DNA of 16,267 bases. Source: Dichomitus squalens LYAD-421 SS1. Taxonomy: Eukaryota; Basidiomycota; Agaricomycetes; Polyporales; Polyporaceae. The stretch spans positions 210,201-226,467 of the forward strand of contig NW_006766935.1 of assembly GCF_000275845.1 (NCBI RefSeq). Reading direction: 5' to 3'. Made by a program: the position numbers and the translations under genes. The notes under the pieces are model-generated. The model worked only from the letters and a program-made list of their open reading frames with translations. It was not told the DNA's origin and ran no database searches. Below are positions 8,707 through 16,267 of the stretch, piece by piece; within the stretch, counting starts at the first letter, position 1, and each line of letters opens with the position of its first letter.

Positions 8707-11131
8707 CGTATGCGAAGACTCAGGCTGACAGGGAATAAAGGAGGCGTGCAGCAGGTTTGCGGCGACATGCGCACCAGCACTCCATTCTTTTCAACACGAA
8801 ATACGGGAAAGGGGACTCCGCATGCATACACTGGGATAGAGGTCGGCGGAGACCCGCACCTAAGCCAAGAGACGCTTCGCACAGTTTTCCGGAGCGTCAT
8901 GTCGAAAGGAAAGCCGGAGGTACAGCGCATCCTAACGCCTGGCATTGCTCTGGCATCCGTTGGCGAAGAAGGGAGGGGTAGGTTGAGCGGCGGGCATCCC
9001 TGTCACGCGGAGTTTAGGCGCATGTCCGCATGCCCCGTCGGACTCCTTCAGTCCCGGGCCGCAGGGAACTTCAGATGTCGTGTATGCACTGTAGAGTAAG
9101 CGCAGGGGGTTCCCACTGGGAGATCCCACCGTGATACTGGTGACATCACAGCGGTTTGCATATCGATGTGGCCTTCTGGAAAAAAACACGCTCAGGTTGG
9201 TTGACGAGACGCGAGTCCGATCCGCCACTCAAGACGCTGGAGGGCACTAGCGAGAGCTATTGAGGCGACTTGAAGTCCCTTCATTAGGCCCTGCTAGGCG
9301 ACGCGCGTCGATCGGGCTACGCACTTCAGAATTCGGAAGTAGGGTAAGTTGATGGATGTAATGGATGGCAGCGAAGCTAGGTAAAGTTCCCCGGGTGAGC
9401 GTCCGTAAGATGCCACCTGGCAGCAGAATGTTGTGTCCAGGTCCTAGTCCGGCGATGTCGGAGCTGAGCCCTGAGGCCTGGGAAGCATGACTTGGAGCAG
9501 GTGATATCAAGCTAAGTACGCCGGTCCAGCTCCATACGTGGAACTGTATCCTTGTAAAGTCTGGAGAAGGAGGTGGTCATGAAGCAGAAAATATATAGGC
9601 GCCCATTCCTAATATGGCAAAAGCATCAGGGCATTGTGTTAAGTTTGTCTACTAACGTGAACGTCGCAATTGCTCTTGTCCACCACCACAGTCTCGGTAT
9701 ACCACGTCTCGGTTGGCCTCTGTCTCATGTCTTTTTTCGTGCTTTCGCTTCAGCGGAGTACTAGGCAACTGAACCTTCGCAATATCCTAGGCTACACCCG
9801 CCGGTCTCTCGTGAGAAGCTGATTCAGAACGACCTTGAAGTGAGTCATCAGGAAAAGTAAATATCCTCAAATGACGCGCCAGGAGAGCGTGACAGACTGC
9901 CAGGCCCTCAGGCAAGTACATACTTGCCTTACGTGTTAGGTTGCTGACGCTACTTACCCAGACGCTCAGCACTATGCAGCGGCGTTCGGATCACGCTAGT
10001 CTTCTGAACACCAGCTAGGATGGGCTCGGTTTGTCTTCAATATCATATCGAGTCATGTAATGACCTGTATGATACGTCGCGTGACCTGTCCTTATTTGCA
10101 GGCACGACCGTGCTCGAGGGTCTCATCCCACCGAACGCTACTTCTGCTCCTCCCGTGTTCCGCTGATTTGGAATCCACTCGAGACACCGAAAAAGTACAC
10201 ACGGGCTGCGCAAGACATCAGACTGCTCCTCCATCTTATTTATACATTTCTCTACCCCTGACCATCTCTTGGCTGCCCAGAATAGCGAAGAGACACTACG
10301 ACCGCTCAATCTCCGTCTCCTTGCTCCCAGCAATAACTCATGTGCGGCGCCTTGACGTCCACTAAACGAGACCGGAAGGCTCCATGGATTCTGCGCAGTC
10401 GTGTACAGTTCAAGACGGAACTTACTCCCTCATGACAAGGAAATGGACGTGTCTTCGTTGCTGCTCGGGCGCATACATGCTTGGCTGCCCGCGGTCAGCA
10501 CGCCAAGAGACTCGCATCCGTCGACACGCATTCCCATTCCGCGTGGGACGGTTCAAATGCCGGCTGTAGAGAAAAGCGGACCTAGTCTGCGTTGATACGC
10601 ACGACAGAACCCTATCGCCGCACCAGTTCCCGCCCGCGTACTTCGGGATTTCTCTTTGCGCGCTGCCAACTTTTCAGCACCGCGTCGGTGCCTCAGACCC
10701 TTGCCCTCCCTCGGAGCTTATGGGAGTAGTCTACCTACCCGCAGTAGGACAATTAGTCGGGCAGTGCCAAGCATGCGTGAGACGCGTTATCGCCGGAGGA
10801 GGACCCGATGCGATCCCAGCTGGGCGTTCACGTCAAGCATCTGTCGGAGGAAGGAAGAAGCAGGAGACAGCGTCTCCGCCCTTGTATGCCATCGAGCAGG
10901 TGGTAGGTGGGGATACGCGAACTGTGAGCCCCGCTCAGGAATTTGCAAGTAGAGCGATTTGCCGTTTTCTGCCGCTTCGTGGCTTCATTTAAGAAGGCTT
11001 GGCTCGACAAGACATGATACTCCATCACCCTCTATCTCTTCTTCCTCAAACGCACATCCATCCCAGCCTACGAGCCCGTATTTTCAGCCATTCCGGTTTC
11101 TATAGCAGCTCTGTTAAGCCGACTTCCCATT
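8707..11131. other. 2.4-kb intergenic region between divergent metabolic genes
   Basis: This gap separates the starts of the minus-strand dehydrogenase (8706) and the plus-strand lyase-family gene (11132). It should hold both promoters, but it is much longer than two fungal promoters need. Short frames (for example at 8632-9099 +, 9247-9510 - and 10720-10992 +) show no domain, no intron pattern and no conserved-looking motif. A TTTATACA box at about 10238-10246 is not followed by a convincing gene. A near-perfect palindrome lies at 9910-9929. A pyrimidine-rich leader with an ATTTAAG element near 10987 precedes the gene at 11132. Confidence 0.5.
9910..9929. repeat. 20-bp hairpin/palindrome
   Basis: AGGCAAGTA at 9910-9918 and TACTTGCCT at 9921-9929 are exact inverted copies separated by 2 bp. 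It could be a binding site for a dimeric regulator; there is no further evidence. Confidence 0.45.
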
Positions 11132-12706
11132 ATGCCCGGCCTCGATCTCTTCAGCTCTTCCTCTCCCGCCACCGCCAACACTATCGTGGAGGTGCCCGTC
11201 CCCTCCTCTGTCCCCGCTCCCCCCCTTGTTGAGGTCGAAGGGACCGAAAAGGCCACTGAGGCGGTTGTGATCCCGCGCAGCCTTGCCAGCCCTGCGGCAT
11301 ACTACAACCCCCGCCTCGACCCCAAGAATTTCCTTGAAGGTCCGCTGTCATGGAACCCTGCTACTCGCCTCCGCCAAATGCTCGCTCGCCCTGGTATTGT
11401 GGTGGGCACTTTCCCTATTCTGGATGCGTCCTCGTCGGCCTGATTTCTGTACGCGTCTGTTCAGGTTGCGCCGGGTATTTGCGACGGCATCAGCGCACGC
11501 TGTGCACTCGAGGCCGGGTTCGACTGCCTCTACCAGAGGTGCGATTTCCTCCGCGAATAGCGGATGAATGACTCTGTACTTACGACTGCCTTGCGGATAT
11601 AGCGGTGCTGCAACGACGGCGTCTCGGCTTGGGCAGCCCGACTTGGCAATCGCAACCCTAAACGATTTCGTCCAGGTATGCTTTGAACGCTTCCTTACTT
11701 GAGAGGCCTCGTTGCTCATGACATGTGATGTCCAACAGAGCGCTCAAATGGTCTGCAGTCTCGACCCCACGACACCTGTCATCGCTGATGCCGACACCGG
11801 GTACGTATACGTGTCCGTAAATGCTACTCACGAAGTACTTTGTCTGACTGTTTGGGGGGCTCTTGGCAGGTTCGGCGGTCCCGCAATGGTCGCCCGCACT
11901 GTCACCCAATACGCGCGCGCAGGCGTTGCTGCACTGCATATAGAAGACCAGGTGCAGACGAAGCGCTGTGGGCACCTCCTTGGCAAGCAGGTCGTCTCTC
12001 GCGAAGAGTTCCTCACTCGCATCCGGGCGGCGGTGATTGCCCGAGACTCTATTCCTGGCGGGTCTGACTTCGTACGTCCCCATGCCTTCTCCCATCTACC
12101 GAGTCAGGCCCTTACCTGCTATGTGCGCTCATATAGGTGATCATCGGGCGCACAGATTCTGCGCAGGTCCTCGGTATGGAGGAGGCGCTGATCCGTCTGA
12201 GGCTCGCAGCCGATGCCGGCGCGGACGTGTGCTTCATCGAGGGCGTGCGCACCGCCGAGCTCCTCAAGTCTACCGTCGAGGCGCTCGCGCCTAAGCCTGT
12301 GCTCGTCAACGTGATATCTGGGGGTCTAACGCCCTCGTTCACGACGCACGAGGCCGAGGCGCTCGGCGCGAAGATCATCAGTAAGCTTCTTTCCTAAATC
12401 CCAGGACAAGAGGGGCAGGGTTGTTGATGAATGGTTGGTTGGACAGTCTTCTCGCTGGTGAGCTGCGTCGCGGCGGTGCACGGGATCCGCGCTGCGATGG
12501 CATCGCTCAAGAAGACAGGCACAGACTTCACTAGTGCGAAGGGCATGGACCCCAAGGCGTTCTTCGAGGTCATGGGTGCGTTTTTTTTTTGCCTCCCCAT
12601 CCAAGCCCATACTATATCAAGACGTTTACCTGCCGCTGTCATAGGTCTGAGCGACATCGTCCAGCTCGATGCACAAGCCGGTGGCAAGGCATTCGAGAAG
12701 GTCTAA
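11132..12706 (+). CDS. PEP mutase/isocitrate lyase-superfamily enzyme, candidate oxaloacetate hydrolase
   Basis: Eight exons, 11132-11401, 11465-11538, 11603-11675, 11739-11800, 11870-12071, 12137-12380, 12447-12575 and 12645-12706, join to 372 codons (371 aa) with all phases matching and introns of 63-69 bp. Superfamily motifs are clear: APGICDG (residues 92-98), the metal-binding DADTGFGG (156-163), EDQ (185-187) and the catalytic loop KRCGH with C193 (191-195). At about 371 aa it is far shorter than true isocitrate lyase (about 540 aa) and close to fungal oxaloacetate hydrolases (about 340 aa). The barrel strand reads IIIFSLVS; S311 sits where bacterial 2-methylisocitrate lyases usually have Pro, and a Ser near this place is a published marker for oxaloacetate hydrolase. 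Residues 1-50 are a Pro/Val-rich extension without obvious targeting features, and the C-terminus (FEKV) is not a PTS1. 2-Methylisocitrate or dimethylmalate lyase activity remains possible. Confidence 0.88.
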
Positions 12707-13317
12707 TCACACCTGAACCTGACTCCCCTCTTGGCGCTCCGAGTCTGCAGTTCCTGAAGCTGAGGTCAGCTAGCTGCCGGATATTGATTGTTTTCGTTTC
12801 ACTTTGGTTATCATGGTCGTCATATTGCTTACTGTATAGAGATGACTGTTTATGTACAGTCCACGCGTCCTGCAGCATAGTATCCCTCGCATCTTGTCCC
12901 ACTAGACGATCAATCATACAAGTGTTGTTGTACTTATGGATATTTCCTCGACGAGAGCATAGGTTATCGTTTCCCAATCAAGGCACTTGAATTGGCTTGA
13001 TTGAGCGATATCCGGCAAATCATGATAGGCTGTACCTGGATCGCCAACGGCTGCAGCTGGCATAGAGGCCTTGGGACGTGAAGCAGGCGACAAGAAGCTA
13101 TCTGATTATATCTGCATTGACGAGGTGGCCATGAGGGGTAAGGACAGGGAGCGGTTTGTTCGATTTACGGAAAATGGGAAGCGATGCACAACGAGTCTGC
13201 TATAAGAGACAAGGAAGATACTGGATGCCAAAACTCGGAACGAAATCCGGAACTCAAAAGCAAATGAATGGCAGTCCGACTGACATCTCGTAACCGTCTC
13301 CAGGCTCCGCGCTTGAT
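12707..13317. other. Convergent 3' flank between lyase-family gene and P450
   Basis: The 611 bp between the two stop codons should hold both 3' untranslated regions. I see no third gene, no RNA gene and no notable repeat here. Confidence 0.5.
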
Positions 13318-15470
13318 TCAGCTTTCGCGTTTACGCCTTCTGAATAATACCTTGCCATTGGGGTCGGGAAGGACGTGAGTAAGACCGTGGTACAGGTTCT
13401 TAGGCCGGGACCCGTCACCAGGAATCTTCAAGTCGTAGTGGAAGATGATGTACGCCATGATAGCTTTCATCTCGTTCGCAGCAAAGAATCGACCAGGGCT
13501 GCAAGCACAGAACGATGGATATCGTTTGCCCGTCATCTCACCTGAGAGAACGAGACGACGTACCAGGCGCGCTTGCCGTGCCCGAAGGCGACGAACTCGG
13601 TGGAGGTCTGTACGAACTGGTGTTTCATTCCCTCCCCCTCTTTCTCCCGCATACGGGAGAAGCGGAACGGGTCGAAGGTTTGCGCATCTGGGAAGTATTC
13701 CTCGTTGAGGTGCGTTGGAAGCTGAGGCCCTATGACCATAGTTCCTTTAGGAATCAAGGTGCCGTTGACGAGCACGACGTCCTTGACTGCTTTGCGAATC
13801 ATCGTGGCTAAGAAGCGAGCAGACAATTGGTATACGCGAAAGATACTCTGGAGGAGATGGGGCAGACGTACTCAGTACAACGCCGTTTATCCGTTGAGAC
13901 TCCTTCACGAAGCTGTCGAGCTTCCACATCTTGGCGAGCGCATTCTTGGTCCAGCCCTCTGTGGCAACGATCAAGTCAATCTCCTCCCGCAGAGGTTGAA
14001 TGTACTCGGGCATAGAAGCGAGATCGTAGAGGGCGTGCGTCAGACTCTGCAGTCATTGTCGACGTCAGACAGCGAGCGATGACAAGGGGGAAGTGGAGTG
14101 CGCACGTTTCCCGTCGTGTGAATGGCACCAAAGTTGACGAAGAGGATCCTCATGACGACGCTGAAGTCGTCATAGCCCCTTGGGACAGCGTAATCAAGAA
14201 TCCATTGAATGGTGTCATTCTAGTTGATCGAGACGGAAAGGGGGTGAGCTCGTTTCGTTGTGTATGCGGTCATAACATCCTCACCGGCTTGTCCGGCCAG
14301 TCGTCACCATTTTCCTTCATAAGCCTTCGTCGCTCAGCGAGAACATCCTTGAAGTAGGGCAGAGTGCGGCGAACGGATCTCTTGGCGCTGCTTGTGAATT
14401 TGCCCATGAATCTTGTCACGGGCCGTTTGAGTCTGCTAGTCAAAAACTAGGACGCTCTTTGAGAACTCACCGCTTGACAAAATCAGGAAGGAAGCCCAGG
14501 AGGAGCCTGTCCGAGTTGATGTCGATCGCAAAGTCGATCGCAATATCCAAGTACTCCTTCTCTCGACCTATGTCGTGACTAAGATCAGCGTGAAATGACA
14601 AGCCGCAGGCCTAATGTACTCACACAGAGGAGCCCCAACAAAGCTGCGGTTACTCAAACGGGCCACGATCTCCAGCATCGGCCTACAAATGCTGACTTCT
14701 ACCCATTCTGTTTAGACGTATGCAATCAGCAATCCTACCCATAGGATGTGGCCTATGCGCTCATGCTCACCATCAGCGGTACCTGTAGGGATATATTCTG
14801 GAAGAGCGATAGAGAGCTCGTCAATGGCTTCCGGAACGATGACAGGCAGCATGTGCGTCAACTTGTCCCTGATGATGTCGTTATGGTACGGGTCGTCCAT
14901 GATTTCCGGGCCCATCGTGAACCGGGTTTGCATGACCTAGGAGGGTCCAGCTTAGTCCACGACAGCGCGCACGGAGCCCGTTCGGTAGTCTGAGACGTAC
15001 GTCCTCTATGCCTTTATAGAATGACAACTCGGACTCCCCGCGCTTCCTCAACTCGTCGAGCAACTTGCTTCCAGTAAGACACACCAACCATTGGTCGAGA
15101 AGAGCGACTTTGAAAACGGAGTTGTAGTACTAATGCATGACACGCTAATCAGCCCTGAGAGGGGACGGAGGTAAATTGCTCAGACACACACCCTCTTATA
15201 ACCCTCTTCGAACAACGCTTTGCCATTTGAGTTGAATCTAAAGGCAGTTATGTATGAAAAGATGGGGAGAGAGGGCCCCCCGACGGTGGGGATGTTGTGG
15301 AGCTACATAGACGCAATTAGCCTGAGCCTTCTTCATAGGCCCCATGTGCGTCGAGTGTTGGATTAGCGCGAAAGACATACCGGATCCCTCTGCCATTTCA
15401 TGATATACCACACGAGGAAGACTCCCAAGGACGCATAGCAAATAGTTTGAGGTTCAATTGACATGGACAT
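13318..15470 (-). CDS. Cytochrome P450 monooxygenase, complete, membrane-anchored
   Basis: There are eleven exons on the minus strand: 15381-15470, 15192-15302, 15001-15129, 14783-14936, 14624-14707, 14471-14567, 14285-14432, 14106-14219, 13872-14046, 13564-13807 and 13318-13498. They join to 509 codons (508 aa). An N-terminal hydrophobic anchor (about residues 10-24) is followed by the hinge-like IPTVGGPSLP. The helix-I motif is GAIHTT (302-307), the ExxR motif is ESQR (358-361), the PERF-like motif is FDPFRF (412-417), and the heme loop is FGHGKRACPGR with ligand C449. The codon for C449 is split by the last intron, so it appears only after splicing. His305 replaces the usual acidic residue before the helix-I threonine; this is common in some basidiomycete families. 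One intron (14433-14470) is only 38 bp. It probably sits on the ER membrane and hydroxylates a lipid or secondary metabolite; the substrate and CYP family are unknown. Met at 15464 is an alternative start. Confidence 0.92.
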
Positions 15471-15571
15471 AGTTGTCTTGTAGCTGTGAGTGCTCGAGAG
15501 TTTGAAAAGCAGAGGGGTTTGGTCAGGTAGTGGAAACGAGGAGGTTTTTGTGGTCTAGGTTATTGCGCCTG

Positions 15572-15578
15572 TATATAT
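15572..15578 (-). promoter_or_regulatory. Candidate TATA box of the P450 gene
   Basis: TATATAT lies about 100 bp upstream of the P450 ATG at 15470, a usual distance for fungal genes with a short 5' leader. The motif is self-complementary, so orientation comes from the gene. Confidence 0.6.
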
Positions 15579-15585
15579 GCAGCAA

Positions 15586-15599
15586 GACCACATGTGGTC
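15586..15599. promoter_or_regulatory. 14-bp perfect palindrome with E-box core
   Basis: GACCACATGTGGTC equals its own reverse complement and contains the CACATGTG E-box bound by basic helix-loop-helix dimers. It sits just upstream of the TATA box, as expected for an operator of the P450 gene. Confidence 0.5.
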
Positions 15600-15818
15600 G
15601 TCCCAAGTGAGCCTAATGCCAAGCCGCGAAACGCGAGAGTCTCAGCTGATGTCATAAAATCGGGGCCCGTTTCAGATGCCACGGTTCCGTAGTCATTTCG
15701 TGACTCTAGCTCGGCAAGACAGCTTTCGAGGACAGGTTGAAACATGTAAGTCGTGAGCTTAGGGCTTACGGTCGATTCATGGCTGTGCACATCAGGAAAA
15801 ACCCGAAACGCGAATTAG

Positions 15819-16267
15819 CACTAATTTAGAGATAATGCGCTAACGTACCCACTAATGACGCTATTGCAATGCTAATAGTGCGCTCGATCCATGCACGCGT
15901 CTTACGGTGTCGGGCCCGTAGGGCGCTTGATGGCCTCGCGCGTGCGGATTAGACCACGCAAGTCGAATTTGAATGATGCTCAATACAAGAGTTTGTACAT
16001 ATTACGATCTACGAAAGAGTTTACATAGAATGTAGGACATAAATCCAAGACATTACTACTCGTCCATGTCCGTGGTGCAACTGGTCCGAAGTCAGGGAAT
16101 AAATGACAGCTTCGCTCTAGGCTATCTACTGGTATTATGCTTGCACGGCGTTCCTTATCTCGATTTAAGGCTCGTGAGATTTTGTAGAGACCATGGTCAG
16201 CATGAGGTGATGTGAACGCAGTGAACCACTCGACATAAGCTAGGTGACGAGGTCGCTCTGGGACTGG
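15819..16267 (-). mobile_element. Partial Plavaka/CACTA-like DNA transposon, cut by the window edge
   Basis: A transposase 3' end (15980-16267) is followed, on its downstream side, by a likely element terminus that begins CACTAAT at 15819. CACTAAT recurs at 15850-15856, and TAATAGTG at 15873-15880 is a near-inverted copy, as expected for subterminal repeats. The other end is outside the window, so neither the inverted repeat nor the target-site duplication can be confirmed. Confidence 0.55.
15980..16267 (-). CDS. C-terminal part of a Plavaka-like transposase (partial)
   Basis: The minus strand from the window edge reads 95 codons without a break to a TGA at 15980-15982. Recognisable pieces include HLAYVEWFTAF, HGLYKISRAL, RASIIPV, CHLFPDFGPVAPRTW, SSNVLDLC and a final YVNSFVDRNMYKLLY. 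I recognise this order as the C-terminal end of the large Plavaka-type transposases that are abundant in agaricomycetes. The catalytic core lies outside the window, so I cannot say whether the gene is intact. There is no start codon in this part because it is an internal or last exon. The open frame at the edge and the missing stops argue for a fairly young or still constrained copy. Confidence 0.72.
   Translation of the reverse strand, partial: PVPERPRHLAYVEWFTAFTSPHADHGLYKISRALNRDKERRASIIPVDSLERSCHLFPDFGPVAPRTWTSSNVLDLCPTFYVNSFVDRNMYKLLY

Larger units (their letters stand above)
15471..15818. promoter_or_regulatory. P450 upstream region up to the transposon end
   Basis: About 350 bp lie between the P450 start and the candidate transposon terminus at 15819. 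The region holds a TATA box and an E-box palindrome, annotated separately. No gene is visible. Confidence 0.55.

Noticed and set aside
8632..9099. 155-codon plus-strand frame
   Set aside because: It begins inside the first exon of the minus-strand dehydrogenase and shows no domain or splice pattern.
10720..10992. 90-codon plus-strand frame upstream of the lyase-family gene
   Set aside because: It has an ATG and a stop, but no motif, and its codon pattern does not resemble the neighbouring genes. It could be a small peptide gene, but nothing here shows it.
12581..12590. Run of ten T in the last intron of the lyase-family gene
   Set aside because: It lies just after the donor site and is most simply a homopolymer within an intron. 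No functional meaning is supported.
6429..15470. A secondary-metabolite gene cluster built around the P450
   Set aside because: There is no polyketide, peptide or terpene synthase, transporter or intact regulator in the window. One P450 beside primary-metabolism genes is not enough.
1..16267. RNA genes, CRISPR arrays, operons and ribosome binding sites
   Set aside because: I saw no tRNA-like T-arm with matching stems, no rRNA and no regularly spaced direct repeats. The spliced eukaryotic genes rule out bacterial operon features.

Overview
This window looks like nuclear DNA of a filamentous basidiomycete, most likely a wood-rotting or litter-decaying agaricomycete. The evidence is the many short introns (38-78 bp) with GT...AG ends, the intron-dense genes, a Plavaka/CACTA-type transposase at one edge, a short-form PEP mutase/isocitrate lyase-superfamily enzyme of the fungal oxaloacetate-hydrolase kind, and a membrane P450 of basidiomycete type. 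All gene models were built by hand from splice signals and reading-frame continuity; there is no RNA evidence.

Layout from left to right. (1) 156-723 is a non-autonomous hAT transposon with 17-bp perfect terminal inverted repeats and a perfect 8-bp target-site duplication. (2) 1675-2286 is a decayed fungal-specific (Zn2Cys6-type) transcription factor fragment with stops and frameshifts. (3) 2287-4148 shows no gene I can support. (4) 4149-5934 (+) encodes a 552-aa single-pass membrane protein with a glycosylated outer domain, a Ser/Thr stalk and a long Pro/Ser-rich tail ending in a PPAY motif. (5) 6429-8706 (-) encodes a 500-aa, 13-exon flavocytochrome b2-type 2-hydroxyacid/glyoxylate dehydrogenase, with no mitochondrial leader and a C-terminal SKL. 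(6) 8707-11131 is a 2.4-kb gap without a gene I can support. (7) 11132-12706 (+) encodes a 371-aa, 8-exon PEP mutase/isocitrate lyase-superfamily enzyme, a candidate oxaloacetate hydrolase. (8) 13318-15470 (-) encodes a complete 508-aa, 11-exon cytochrome P450, with a TATA box and a 14-bp E-box palindrome upstream. (9) 15980-16267 (-) is the C-terminal end of a Plavaka-like transposase that runs off the window, with a candidate CACTA terminus at 15819.

How the genes may work together. The most interesting idea is metabolic. The flavocytochrome b2-like enzyme, with its peroxisomal SKL signal, matches what is known of the wood-rot fungal glyoxylate dehydrogenase, which makes oxalate from glyoxylate. 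Its divergent neighbour is a candidate oxaloacetate hydrolase, which makes oxalate plus acetate from oxaloacetate. Two oxalate-forming enzymes side by side would be notable, but both substrate assignments are inferences that need alignment and assay. The membrane protein and the P450 have no visible link to this pair.
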